In this document: one piece after another, positions 1 through 8,418 of the stretch | Numbering within the stretch: position 1 is the stretch's first letter | How the letters are laid out: the number at the start of each line of letters is the position of its first letter | Assembly (NCBI RefSeq): GCF_025628965.1 | Contig: NZ_JAOTEN010000001.1 | Span: 1-64,000 of the forward strand | Reading direction: 5' to 3' | Length of the DNA stretch: 64,000 nucleotides | From: Chryseobacterium gilvum | GTDB lineage: Bacteria > Bacteroidota > Bacteroidia > Flavobacteriales > Weeksellaceae | Program-made: the position numbers and the translations under genes | The notes under the pieces: model-generated | What the model was told of the DNA's origin: nothing | Databases searched by the model: none | Seen by the model: only the letters and a program-made list of their open reading frames with translations

Positions 1-9
1 TACCTTCTT

Positions 10-117
<108 letters not shown>

Positions 118-124
118 TTTTTTT

Positions 125-157
125 AAAAGCTCATCAATACAACATTGATGAGCTTTT
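125..157 (+). terminator. Terminator of the rRNA operon
   Basis: A perfect 14-bp stem (AAAAGCTCATCAAT pairing with ATTGATGAGCTTTT) around a 5-base loop, ending in a T-tract. It lies eight bases after the 5S gene. Confidence 0.9.
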
Positions 158-160
158 TGC

Positions 161-652
161 GTTTATATATATATTATCTTTTAACCTATATATAATTATG
201 TTCAAGGCTAATTTAAAAATAGGTCAAAATATACTTGCTCAATAGTATTGAAGCAATTCAGCTTTCGTCTAAATTATGTAATTCATTATTATTTGCCCTA
301 TTATTCTTTGTAAACAGAAAATAAACTATGATGTTTGTCTAAAATTAAACATTATTTGACAAATGTGATTATAACCTGTGTTAATAAGTGACGATTATCT
401 TTTATATAATATCGCAGGAGAGATTACAGTATATCCATATTAATCTACCCAATAATGTTACTCAATATACGATGGGCAATCTTGATATAACCCGAATCAG
501 CGGATAAAAGCTTAAGGTTTTGTGCGGTGAAATTATGGCAATTTTATTTTTTTCTTTGTTCAATCCTAAAAATGATAAACTTTTAAATTCAAATCTGTGT
601 ATAATCAGATAATAATAACGTTAGTGCATTAATAACTAACCCGTAAACGCAT
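161..652. other. AT-rich gene-free stretch
   Basis: About 490 bases between the rRNA terminator and the 3' end of the VanZ-like gene. I see no open frame of useful length, no tRNA, no long repeat and no clear terminator. It may be decayed sequence behind the rRNA operon. Confidence 0.5.
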
Positions 653-1117
653 CTATGAAATTGAAACCCGTCTTTTTCTATCCAACAGGTCAAAGTGAAA
701 TTGAATATCTGCAATATTTTTCCACGTAGCATATTTAAATAATAAAAAACCGATACTCATTCCTAAAGTATTTAGAAAGATATCATCGATGTCTGCAACT
801 CCTCTTCCTGTAAAATATTGAGCAGTTTCAATGAAGCTAATTGCTACTACGAAAAATAGTGTTATTGAAGGAAAGCGGTTAAATCTCTTAATGACCAATC
901 CAAGCCATCCAAATGGACTAAATAAGAATACATTGCCAAAAATATTAACAAGAAATGCTTGTGAATCTGTATGATCTTTAAAAAAATGCTGAATGGTGAT
1001 AAAAGGCTTTATCTGTAGATAAGAAATATTTGAGGGCTCTCTTCCTGAAGCGTAAAACATCATATAGAACAAAACTAGGGTGTATAAAAAAATGAATATT
1101 GAAAAATATCTTTTCAT
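653..1117 (-). CDS. VanZ-like membrane protein
   Basis: Small integral membrane protein of 154 residues related to VanZ, a family named for low-level teicoplanin resistance; the molecular role of most members is unknown. Four hydrophobic segments lie at about 4-24, 57-78, 83-100 and 112-129. The VanZ signature is present: NxxGNVFLFxPFG around 59-70, then E97-xx-Q100, GRG at 104-106, DIDD at 109-112 and the NTLG turn at 116-119. The gene stands alone, and I see no glycopeptide-resistance genes nearby. Membership of the family is visible; function is not. Confidence 0.8.
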   Translation of the reverse strand: MKRYFSIFIFLYTLVLFYMMFYASGREPSNISYLQIKPFITIQHFFKDHTDSQAFLVNIFGNVFLFSPFGWLGLVIKRFNRFPSITLFFVVAISFIETAQYFTGRGVADIDDIFLNTLGMSIGFLLFKYATWKNIADIQFHFDLLDRKRRVSIS

Positions 1118-1238
1118 AGGTTTCCTTTTGGGATTAGTAATAAAAAAGAATGTTAGTTCTATAATAATAACAACAATCTTACCTTCATAGTATCCGATTT
1201 TGAAACTTTATCATTTTTTAGTATTATTTAACATAATA

Positions 1239-1268
1239 AAAGTCCCATCTTTAATAAGATGGGACTTT
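1239..1268 (-). terminator. Terminator of the acyl-CoA carboxylase gene
   Basis: A 13-bp perfect stem (AAAGTCCCATCTT and its complement) with loop TAAT, 23 bases past the stop of the minus-strand carboxylase gene. The T-tract on the minus strand is short and interrupted. Confidence 0.7.
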
Positions 1269-1290
1269 AATGAATATTATTTGTGTATTT

Positions 1291-2919
1291 TCAGACCTGA
1301 ATAACCCCCAAATTGAATTTTTCAGTGATAGGAGCATGATCTGCAGCTTCAATTCCCATTGAAATCCACTTTCTGGTATCAATAGGATTGATGATGGCAT
1401 CAGTCCAGAGTCTTGAGGCAGCATAGGTAGCTTCGGTTTGCTTAAGGTATTTTTTAGAAATGGAATCTAAAATTTCCTGGTGTGCTTCTTCTGTAATTTC
1501 CTTTCCTTGTTTTTTTAATGTAGATTCCTGAATCTGGGCTAAAACTTTTGCCGCCTGAGAACCGCCCATTACCGCCAGATCTGCCCATGGCCATGCAACA
1601 ATTAGACGAGGATCATATGCTTTTCCACACATTGCGTAATTTCCGGCTCCATAAGAATTTCCTGTGATAATGGTGAATTTTGGTACTACAGAATTAGAAA
1701 CTGCATTTACCATTTTTGCACCGTCTTTGATAATTCCTCCGTGTTCAGATTTTGATCCTACCATAAATCCGGTTACATCCTGTAAAAATACCAAAGGAAT
1801 TTTTCTCTGGTTACAATTGGCAATAAAACGTGTTGCCTTATCTGCAGAATCCGAATAAATTACCCCTCCAAACTGCATTTCACCCTTTCCGCTTTTTACC
1901 AGTTTTCTCTGATTTGCCACAATTCCTACAGACCAGCCGTCAATTCTTGCGGTAGCACAAATAATGGTTTTACCGTAATCAGGTTTATATTCTTCATATC
2001 CAGAATTGTCAACAAGGCATTTGATAATATCTAAAGTATCATATTGATCTGCCCGCGAAACAGGCATAATTCCGAAAATATGATCTGAATTTTCTTTTGG
2101 CGGGAAACTTTCAATTCTATCGAAGCCTGCCTTCTCATAGCTTCCTACAGATTTCATGATATTTTTGATTCTGTCTAAAGCATCTTTATCATCTTTTGCT
2201 TTGTAATCTGTAACACCCGAAATTGAGCAGTGCGTTGTGGCACCTCCCAAAGTTTCGTTATCAATGCTTTCACCAATGGCGGCTTTTACCAGATAACTTC
2301 CTGCAAGGAAGATAGAGCCTGTTTTATCAACAATCATCGCCTCATCACTCATGATAGGCAAATAAGCTCCACCGGCAACACAACTGCCCATTACAGCAGA
2401 AATCTGGATAATTCCCATTGAGCTCATTTTAGCATTATTTCTAAAAATTCTTCCAAAGTGTTCTTTGTCAGGAAAAATTTCGTCCTGCATAGGAAGATAA
2501 ACCCCTGCGGAATCTACCAGATAAATAATTGGGAGCCTATTTTCCATTGCGATTTCCTGCGCTCTCAGGTTTTTCTTTCCGGTAATGGGAAACCATGCCC
2601 CTGCTTTTACGGAAGCGTCATTGGCAACCACCAAACATTGCTTACCGGAAACATATCCCATTACCACTACCACACCACCGCTTGGGCAGCCTCCGTGTTC
2701 TTCATACATTTCATAACCGGCAAAAGCCCCGATTTCTATGGAATTTGAATCTTTATCGAGAAGATAATCAATTCTTTCTCTTGCAGTCATTTTCCCTTCA
2801 TCACGAAGTTTCTGCAGCCTTTTTTCTCCACCTCCTTTTTTGATTTCAGAAAGCAGGCGATTTATTTCAGATAATTTTAGTTTGTTTTGATCTTCTCTTT
2901 TGTTGAATTCAATATCCAT
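1291..2919 (-). CDS. Acyl-CoA carboxylase, carboxyltransferase (beta) subunit
   Basis: Carboxyltransferase subunit of a biotin-dependent acyl-CoA carboxylase. It moves the carboxyl group from carboxybiotin to an acyl-CoA such as 3-methylcrotonyl-, propionyl- or geranyl-CoA in the cytosol. The 542 residues carry both crotonase-fold halves. In the N half are PSGGVVVVMGYV, the ALxDSAG-like strand (YLVDSAGVYLP) and GGATTH; in the C half are FLQDVTGFMVG, the GNSYGAGNYAM oxyanion loop and a WPWADLAVMGG segment. The length and the GGATTH motif favour the methylcrotonyl-CoA carboxylase (MccB) type, but substrate cannot be fixed from sequence. No biotin carboxylase subunit gene is adjacent, so the partner must be encoded elsewhere. 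Confidence 0.9.
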   Translation of the reverse strand: MDIEFNKREDQNKLKLSEINRLLSEIKKGGGEKRLQKLRDEGKMTARERIDYLLDKDSNSIEIGAFAGYEMYEEHGGCPSGGVVVVMGYVSGKQCLVVANDASVKAGAWFPITGKKNLRAQEIAMENRLPIIYLVDSAGVYLPMQDEIFPDKEHFGRIFRNNAKMSSMGIIQISAVMGSCVAGGAYLPIMSDEAMIVDKTGSIFLAGSYLVKAAIGESIDNETLGGATTHCSISGVTDYKAKDDKDALDRIKNIMKSVGSYEKAGFDRIESFPPKENSDHIFGIMPVSRADQYDTLDIIKCLVDNSGYEEYKPDYGKTIICATARIDGWSVGIVANQRKLVKSGKGEMQFGGVIYSDSADKATRFIANCNQRKIPLVFLQDVTGFMVGSKSEHGGIIKDGAKMVNAVSNSVVPKFTIITGNSYGAGNYAMCGKAYDPRLIVAWPWADLAVMGGSQAAKVLAQIQESTLKKQGKEITEEAHQEILDSISKKYLKQTEATYAASRLWTDAIINPIDTRKWISMGIEAADHAPITEKFNLGVIQV

Positions 2920-3067
2920 GAAATTTCTATTTTAAGTGTCTAAGATACTAATTTTATAAAAAATATATTGATAACAGCTATTAATATTTAAAGTTATGAT
3001 AGTCAGAAATTTATGAAATATTTAACAACTAAATATTTTTTTTTATTTGTTTTTTTTTCTAATTTTA

Positions 3068-3178
3068 CAAAAGAGGAAGGAGCTGATTACTCCATACAAT
3101 TCCTCTAGTTCCTAGTTTATTTTTTTAATAGTTTATTATTTGAAGGCCCTGAAAGTTGAACAGACTTTCAGGGTTTTT
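3068..3178 (+). ncRNA. Candidate small structured RNA
   Basis: Sits in a 379-base gap with no reading frame. A nested hairpin can be drawn: outer stem AGAGGAA (3072-3078) with TTCCTCT (3100-3106), inner stem GGAG (3079-3082) with CTCC (3090-3093). It is followed 40 bases later by a strong intrinsic terminator at 3147-3178. A plus-strand terminator with no plus-strand gene before it implies a transcript of about 110 nt. The 5' end is a guess. I do not recognise an Rfam family. Confidence 0.4.
3147..3178 (+). terminator. Terminator with no gene upstream
   Basis: Stem CCCTGAAAGT (3147-3156) with ACTTTCAGGG (3164-3173) and TTTTT at 3174-3178. It is oriented for the plus strand, where no coding gene precedes it; it supports the small-RNA candidate. 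Confidence 0.8.
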
Positions 3179-3265
3179 GATTAAATATCTGTTATAAACT
3201 ATATTTTATATGGATCAATTATAATAATTATTGATTGATTTCGGGAATTTCTGTAAACGTATTCG

Positions 3266-3273
3266 TAGATTTG
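3266..3273 (+). promoter_or_regulatory. -7 promoter element before the EamA transporter gene
   Basis: TAGATTTG matches the Bacteroidetes -7 consensus TAnnTTTG, 25 bases before the ATG. No convincing -33 TTG at normal spacing. Confidence 0.5.
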
Positions 3274-3298
3274 CATTGATATAAATTTTAAAGAAGTT

Positions 3299-4186
3299 AT
3301 GCAGAAATTAGCGCTCCTCAGATTACATTCTATCGTTTTCTTATGGGGATTTACTGCAATTCTGGGAAAGCTCATTCATGCAAATGCAACTATTCTGGTC
3401 TTTTACAGAATGTTTTTTGCATCAGTATTTTTATTTATTTTTATAAGGTTCTTTAAAAAAGAAAGCCTTAAAATTTCAAAGAAACTTTTTTTTCAACTGG
3501 CAACCGTAGGATTTTTTATGGCGCTCCACTGGTTTTGCTTTTTTTACGCAATCAAGGTTTCTAATGTTTCTATTGCTTTAAGCTGTCTCTCATTGTCAAC
3601 GTTATTTGCAGCAATTTTAGAACCCATTATTTTTAAGAGAAAGATCGATATTTCGGAGGTTATCATGGGTGTTGTTATTGTAGCGTGTATTTTATTAATA
3701 TTCAAAACTGAATTTCATTATAAAGAAGGCATTATTTTCGGAGTGCTGTGTGCTGTTTTCGGAACTATATTTTCTGTTTTTAACGGCAAATTATTTGGTA
3801 AAACTTCACCTGAAAAAATTATTTTTTATGAAATATTCTCCGGATGGCTTATTTTATTGATTTTTTATCTATTCTCCGGACAAATATTTCAAATGAATGA
3901 AATAAACTACCGGGATCTTGCGTTAATATGCTTATTGGCAAGTGTTTTCACAGCTTTCCCAATGTTGGAATCAGTGAAATTAATGAAATATATTTCGCCA
4001 TTTACTTTAATTTTAACAGTTAATTTAGAGCCGGTCTACGGAATTATACTAGCTTTTTTTATCTTTGGAGAATCAGAACATATGAGTCCTATATTTTATA
4101 TAGCATCGTTTGTTATGATTTTGGCAATTGTTGCCAATGCACTGATAAAAAACAGAAAACAAAAAACATTAATTAAGCATCAATAA
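3299..4186 (+). CDS. EamA-family (DMT superfamily) transporter
   Basis: Polytopic inner-membrane protein of 295 residues, the usual length of a two-repeat EamA permease with ten helices. Repeat 1 covers about 7-135 and repeat 2 about 148-283; the second repeat carries the typical LEPVYGIILAFFIFGE stretch near its end, and the first a shorter LEPIIF equivalent. Members export or exchange small metabolites such as amino acids; the substrate cannot be read from sequence. Only 3 bases separate it from the next gene, so the two are likely co-transcribed from the TAGATTTG box upstream. Confidence 0.88.
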   Translation: MQKLALLRLHSIVFLWGFTAILGKLIHANATILVFYRMFFASVFLFIFIRFFKKESLKISKKLFFQLATVGFFMALHWFCFFYAIKVSNVSIALSCLSLSTLFAAILEPIIFKRKIDISEVIMGVVIVACILLIFKTEFHYKEGIIFGVLCAVFGTIFSVFNGKLFGKTSPEKIIFYEIFSGWLILLIFYLFSGQIFQMNEINYRDLALICLLASVFTAFPMLESVKLMKYISPFTLILTVNLEPVYGIILAFFIFGESEHMSPIFYIASFVMILAIVANALIKNRKQKTLIKHQ

Positions 4187-4189
4187 AAT

Positions 4190-5272
4190 ATGATGAAAAA
4201 ATATCTTTTACTTTTATTTTCTCTGTTATTTGGATTTTCTCAATCTCAGATCATCAGAAAATATTCCAATGAATTTTTAAATATCGGAGCCGGAGCAAGA
4301 GGCTTGGGAATGGGAGGCGCAGTAATCTCCAATCAGGATGACGTATATTCTCCGATGTGGAATCCCGCCGGATTGATGGCCATCCAAAAAGACTGGCAAG
4401 GCGCAGCGATGCACGCAGAATACTTCGAATCTATTGCGAAATATGATTATTTGGCCTATGCAAAAGTGTTGGAAGAAGGCGTTTTCGGAATTTCCATTGT
4501 ACGATTAGGAGTTGACAATATTTTGAATACCACCCAATTGATTGACACAGAAGGAAATATTGATTATGATAAAATCACGAAATTTTCACAGTCAGATTAT
4601 GCAGCATTAATCTCGTATGCTTTTAATCCGGGAGGAAATCCTAAACTGGATGTTGGGGTGAATGCCAAACTAGTGTACAGAAATGTAGGAAAATTTGCCA
4701 GTGGCTATGGTTTTGGTTTTGATGTAGGAGCTATTTATAAAGCTGATAACGGATGGAGATTCGGAGGTATGCTTCGTGATGCCACCACTACGGTCAATTT
4801 CTGGACAATTAATCAGAAAGAGCTTACCACGATTGTTAATGGGGAAGAATTTAACCCTGCACCTACAGATAAGTTAGAATTAACGATGCCAAAGTTAAAT
4901 GCAGGCGCCAGTAAAAAATTTGATATCAACAGCAGTTTATACCTCTTACCGGAAGCCGGGATCAATGTTGACTTTGCTAAAACAGCGGCACTTGTCTCAA
5001 CAGATTTCGCCAGTATTACACCGTATGCGGGAGCTGAACTGGGATATCAGAAAATGATTTTTGTGAGAGTGGGGGTCAACAGATTCCAGTCGATTACAGA
5101 TATAGAAGACCTTCAGAGAAAAGTTTCTTTTCAGCCCAGTGCAGGGATCGGAATAAAATACAGAGGGTTAACATTGGATTATGCCATCAGCAATTCTGGG
5201 ATCGGCGGATCTAATTTTTATTCTAATTTCTTCTCACTAAAACTGGATATGGGAGAGTTTAGAAATGATTAA
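4190..5272 (+). CDS. PorV2-like outer-membrane barrel of the type IX secretion system
   Basis: Putative outer-membrane beta-barrel of 360 residues in the PorV/PorQ group (FadL-like fold). PorV shuttles type IX cargo to the attachment complex; the PorV2 paralogue is named by similarity and its role is not established. A signal peptide occupies about 1-20 (cut near SQSQ). Then comes the family signature NIGAGARGLGMGGA around 31-44, with DDVYSPMWNPAGLM shortly after. Two ATG codons lie in tandem at 4190 and 4193; either may start. It follows the EamA gene by 3 bases and precedes a secreted protein by 23 bases. Confidence 0.82.
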   Translation: MMKKYLLLLFSLLFGFSQSQIIRKYSNEFLNIGAGARGLGMGGAVISNQDDVYSPMWNPAGLMAIQKDWQGAAMHAEYFESIAKYDYLAYAKVLEEGVFGISIVRLGVDNILNTTQLIDTEGNIDYDKITKFSQSDYAALISYAFNPGGNPKLDVGVNAKLVYRNVGKFASGYGFGFDVGAIYKADNGWRFGGMLRDATTTVNFWTINQKELTTIVNGEEFNPAPTDKLELTMPKLNAGASKKFDINSSLYLLPEAGINVDFAKTAALVSTDFASITPYAGAELGYQKMIFVRVGVNRFQSITDIEDLQRKVSFQPSAGIGIKYRGLTLDYAISNSGIGGSNFYSNFFSLKLDMGEFRND

Positions 5273-5295
5273 ACTTTTATAGATACATCAATCTT

Positions 5296-6036
5296 ATGAA
5301 AAAATTATCAATAACAATAGCTGTTTTTTGCGCATCATTTTCTTTTGCACAAAAAGTTTCAGATTATAAATATATTTCCATCCCTGAAAAGTTTACCGGA
5401 TTTAAAAACAATCAGTACGGAGTAGATACTGCGCTTGCAAAATCCTTAAAAGGAAAAAAGTATATTGTAATTTCTGGTAATAAAAGCGAGTGGCCGGAAG
5501 AAGCATTTTCCAATCCATGCAGTGTTTTGAATGCAGATGTTGTAAATGACAGCGGATTGCTCAGGAATAAGATTATTTTAGAATTCAAAGATTGTAACAA
5601 CAATGTTGTTTCTAGCCAAAAGGCAAATACCATCATTAAAGAATATGTTGAAGGATTTCAGGATGCTTTGAAACAAGCCTTGGTAACGGTACCGGTATCC
5701 AATCCCAAAATGGTAATTTCTACGACTCAGGTGGAAAGCAGCAGCACTAACGAATCTAATGAAAGCCCAAAATCTTCGGAAAGCAGGTCTGCAAAATACA
5801 GCAATGGCAAAACCATGTTTCAAAGAGTTCAGATCGATGGCAATCAGTTTATCCTTATAGAAACCAACGAATCTACTCCTTATGCTACATTCAGGGCAAC
5901 CACAAAGAAGGATGTTTTTAGGGTAAAATTAAAAAATGGAACAACAACAATTGGGTATTTAGAAGATAAAAATATTGTCATTGAAATGCCTCAGCCAAAC
6001 GGAGAATATTCTAAAGAGGTTTTTCACAATAATTAA
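5296..6036 (+). CDS. Secreted protein of unknown function
   Basis: I do not recognise the family. The 246-residue product has a clear signal peptide (about 1-18, ending SFAQK), so it is exported. Residues 20-130 look like a small alpha/beta fold with hydrophobic strands such as KYIVISGNK; 145-170 form a Ser/Glu/Asn-rich linker; the C-terminal 70 residues look like a beta-rich domain. It follows the PorV2-like gene in the same direction, so it may belong to the same transcript, but nothing ties it to type IX secretion. Confidence 0.65.
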   Translation: MKKLSITIAVFCASFSFAQKVSDYKYISIPEKFTGFKNNQYGVDTALAKSLKGKKYIVISGNKSEWPEEAFSNPCSVLNADVVNDSGLLRNKIILEFKDCNNNVVSSQKANTIIKEYVEGFQDALKQALVTVPVSNPKMVISTTQVESSSTNESNESPKSSESRSAKYSNGKTMFQRVQIDGNQFILIETNESTPYATFRATTKKDVFRVKLKNGTTTIGYLEDKNIVIEMPQPNGEYSKEVFHNN

Positions 6037-6053
6037 ACTGATAGTATCAAAAA

Positions 6054-6083
6054 AGAAACCTTACTCCTAAAAGTAAGGTTTCT
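6054..6083 (-). terminator. Terminator between convergent genes
   Basis: A 12-bp stem (AGAAACCTTACT and complement) with loop CCTAAA. The minus strand continues into five T, so it mainly serves the fasciclin gene. Confidence 0.8.
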
Positions 6084-6106
6084 AAATAAACCATAAAAAA
6101 CTAAAA

Positions 6107-6676
6107 CTATGGTAATAGAACCGTGTCTATTACATGAATTACCCCATTAGATTGATTAACATCAGCAATAGTGACTTTTGCATTGTTTCCTTTTGCATCT
6201 TTAATGTATAAATCTTTTCCTTTTGTCCAGAAGGTAAGCTCTTCACCCTCTACCGTTTTCATCATCGCTTTTCCGTTCCCTGCCTTTACTGCTGCCCAAA
6301 CCTGTTTTGCGCTGTATTTACCTGCAAGTACGTGATATGTTAAAATCTTGGTAAGCATTTCCTTATTTTCAGGCTTTACCAAACTTTCAACAGTACCTTT
6401 TGGCAATTTTGCAAAAGCTGCGTCTGTAGGAGCAAAAACGGTGAAAGGACCATCACCTTGCAAAGTTTCAACCAGGCCGGCTGCTTTTACTGCGGCAACC
6501 AACGTTTTGTGATCTTTGGAATTTACCGCATTTTCGATTATATTTTTAGAAGGATACATTGCTGCGCCACCTACCATCACCGTTTTTTCTTTCATCTTCT
6601 GTGCAGCGACATTTCCACTGAATGCAAATGATAAAGCTACCATTCCGAATACTGCGATTTTTGATCTTGTGTTCAT
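6107..6676 (-). CDS. Secreted fasciclin (FAS1) domain protein
   Basis: Exported 189-residue protein with a signal peptide (about 1-25, cut after NVAAQ) and one FAS1 domain (about 48-187). FAS1 domains act in adhesion and surface binding. The two conserved blocks are visible: H1 as [15 protein letters not shown] near 80-95 and H2 as [13 protein letters not shown] at the C-terminus. The gene is divergent from an ECF sigma/anti-sigma pair across a 293-base gap. Clusters of this kind often mean that the sigma factor controls the neighbour, but that is inference here. Confidence 0.9.
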   Translation of the reverse strand: MNTRSKIAVFGMVALSFAFSGNVAAQKMKEKTVMVGGAAMYPSKNIIENAVNSKDHKTLVAAVKAAGLVETLQGDGPFTVFAPTDAAFAKLPKGTVESLVKPENKEMLTKILTYHVLAGKYSAKQVWAAVKAGNGKAMMKTVEGEELTFWTKGKDLYIKDAKGNNAKVTIADVNQSNGVIHVIDTVLLP

Positions 6677-6943
6677 TTCTTTTAGATTTTTTATTAATTA
6701 TTATTTGAGTGTTATCGAATTTCTTTTTGTTATAATCATCTACGAGTACAGATTATATTTAGATTTCAAAAAATATTTATTTTATGTAAAATATTGAAAA
6801 AGAGACACTTATTTTTTTTTAATTGATATAAAATAAATTTTTAGATCAGATTTTAAAATAAACAGTTTCTTATTTTACATATAAATTTGTGTCTGCTTTC
6901 TTCTTTTAATAAACAAAGAGCATTAAATTTTTAAAAATCGGTA

Positions 6944-6972
6944 TTGTTTTCCGGTTAATTTGATTAAATTTG
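6944..6972 (+). promoter_or_regulatory. Promoter of the ECF sigma operon
   Basis: TTG at 6944-6946, an 18-base spacer, then TAAATTTG at 6965-6972, an excellent match to the Bacteroidetes -33/-7 pattern. It overlaps the TTG at 6970 that would be the longest start of the sigma gene, so that TTG lies upstream of any transcript made from this promoter. Confidence 0.6.
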
Positions 6973-7536
6973 AGATGTAAAATATTTGCTATAAAAACAA
7001 CCTATTCAGAAGAGGAACTTATCATTTTGCTTAGACAAAAAAGCGAAAATGGTTTTCACCACCTGTACGATCACTATTCTGGTGCATTGTACGGTGTTAT
7101 TCTTCGGATAGTGCAGTCAAAAGAATATACTGAAGAAATTATTCAGGACGTTTTTATGAAAATCTGGAATTCTATTCAGCAATATGATGCTTCCAAAGGA
7201 AGATTTTATACCTGGATGATCAATATTGCCAGAAATACTGCGATCGATTATTTAAAATCTAAAAGTTTTCAGAACGAATTAAAAAACCAACCGCTTCCGG
7301 ATTTCGTATATGACAATGCGGAACTTTCAACAGCTAATAAAACTGATTTTATTGGTTTTAGCAATGTGCTGGAAAGTTTAGAATCCGATAAGCAGGAAAT
7401 AATAGATCTTGCCTACTATCAGGGATATACGCAAAATGAAATATCAGAAAAGCTGAATATGCCTTTGGGTACTGTTAAAACAAAAATGCGTAATGCATTG
7501 TTAAAATTAAAGGATTTATTAAAAGATTATCAATAA
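6970..7536 (+). CDS. ECF sigma-70 family RNA polymerase sigma factor
   Basis: Extracytoplasmic-function sigma factor of at most 188 residues that redirects RNA polymerase to a small regulon. Region 2 spans about 20-85 (LYDHYSGALYGVILRI through QDVFMKIW and the WMINIARNTAIDYL helix). Region 4 spans about 130-182 with the helix-turn-helix GYTQNEISEKLNMPLGTVKTKM. The longest frame uses a TTG at 6970, but that base triplet lies in the -7 box. No ATG, GTG or TTG follows until about 7027, and the family-like sequence begins at codon 9 (KTTYSEEEL), where the preceding codon is ATA at 6991. The true start is therefore uncertain. The anti-sigma gene follows after one base. Confidence 0.9.
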   Translation: MRCKIFAIKTTYSEEELIILLRQKSENGFHHLYDHYSGALYGVILRIVQSKEYTEEIIQDVFMKIWNSIQQYDASKGRFYTWMINIARNTAIDYLKSKSFQNELKNQPLPDFVYDNAELSTANKTDFIGFSNVLESLESDKQEIIDLAYYQGYTQNEISEKLNMPLGTVKTKMRNALLKLKDLLKDYQ

Positions 7537-7537
7537 A

Positions 7538-8359
7538 TTGAATAGTAAAGAATACATATCGTCCGGAATTCTAGAATCTTATATTCTAGGTCTTGCTTCT
7601 CCTGAGGAAGCAGGGATTCTGGAGTGTGTGATGAAAAATAATGCAGAAGTAAAAGAAGCTTTCGAAGAAACTCAGAAAACGCTGGAAATGCTTGCCACGG
7701 CGCAAGCTGTAACACCGCCCGCAGATTTAAAGAATAAAATTTGGGACAAAATTCAGCAGCAGCCAAAATCTGAAGAACTAAAACCGATTGTTTCTATTGA
7801 TGAAGCAAGATCTGGTGTACACGAAAACAATGTACAGAAGGTAAAAAAGGAAAATAACAGCAGCTGGAAAACATATGCTGTTGCAGCTTCATTATTATTT
7901 CTGGTAAGTGTCGCGAGTAATTTGTACTGGATGAGCAATCATTCTACAAGTGAGGAACAGATTTCCAAACTAGAAGCAGAAAAGAAATCGAAAGACATCG
8001 CTTTGCAGAATATGCAGCAGAAATTTAATATGGTTGCCAATCCCGATATGAAAAAAATCATATTGGCAGGTGTAGAAAAGCATCCGGATTCTAAAGCGAC
8101 CGTATTTTGGGATACCACTTCTAAAGATGTATATTTAACGGCAAACAGCCTTCCGAAAGCTCCTGAAGGAATGCAGTATCAGCTTTGGGCCATTGCAGAC
8201 GGAAAACCTGTAAATGCAGGAATGTATTCTGAAGATAAAGACAGTGTCATTGCCTTGTCAAATATTCCTAATGCACAGGCGTTTGCCATTACTCTTGAAA
8301 AGAAAGGAGGTAGCGAAGTACCTACCATGGAGAATATGTTTGTAATGGGAGGCGTTTAA
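7538..8359 (+). CDS. Anti-sigma factor, RskA-like
   Basis: Membrane-bound partner that sequesters the sigma factor encoded just upstream. The 273 residues show a cytoplasmic N-terminal anti-sigma part (about 1-100), one transmembrane helix (about 112-130, TYAVAASLLFLVSVASNLYW) and an outer C-terminal RskA-type domain (about 175-270). That domain carries the family pattern LPKAPEGMQYQLWAI and, near the end, a FAITLEKKGGSEVPT stretch. The start is a TTG at 7538, two bases after the sigma stop; no ATG fits better. Coupling of the two genes is typical. Confidence 0.87.
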   Translation: MNSKEYISSGILESYILGLASPEEAGILECVMKNNAEVKEAFEETQKTLEMLATAQAVTPPADLKNKIWDKIQQQPKSEELKPIVSIDEARSGVHENNVQKVKKENNSSWKTYAVAASLLFLVSVASNLYWMSNHSTSEEQISKLEAEKKSKDIALQNMQQKFNMVANPDMKKIILAGVEKHPDSKATVFWDTTSKDVYLTANSLPKAPEGMQYQLWAIADGKPVNAGMYSEDKDSVIALSNIPNAQAFAITLEKKGGSEVPTMENMFVMGGV

Positions 8360-8388
8360 AAAATTAATTAGAAGACATTATTATAAAA

Positions 8389-8418
8389 AAAGCTCGGTTC
8401 AGATTTGAACCGAGCTTT
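8389..8418. terminator. Bidirectional terminator between anti-sigma and uvrC
   Basis: A 12-bp stem (AAAGCTCGGTTC and complement) with loop AGATTT and T-tracts on both strands. Its last base touches the uvrC stop codon. Confidence 0.88.

Noticed and set aside
161-652. tRNA or small RNA behind the rRNA operon
   Set aside because: No cloverleaf and no terminator could be drawn in this AT-rich stretch.
653-1117. Glycopeptide-resistance locus
   Set aside because: Only a VanZ-like protein is present; no vanHAX or regulator. Such proteins are common without resistance.
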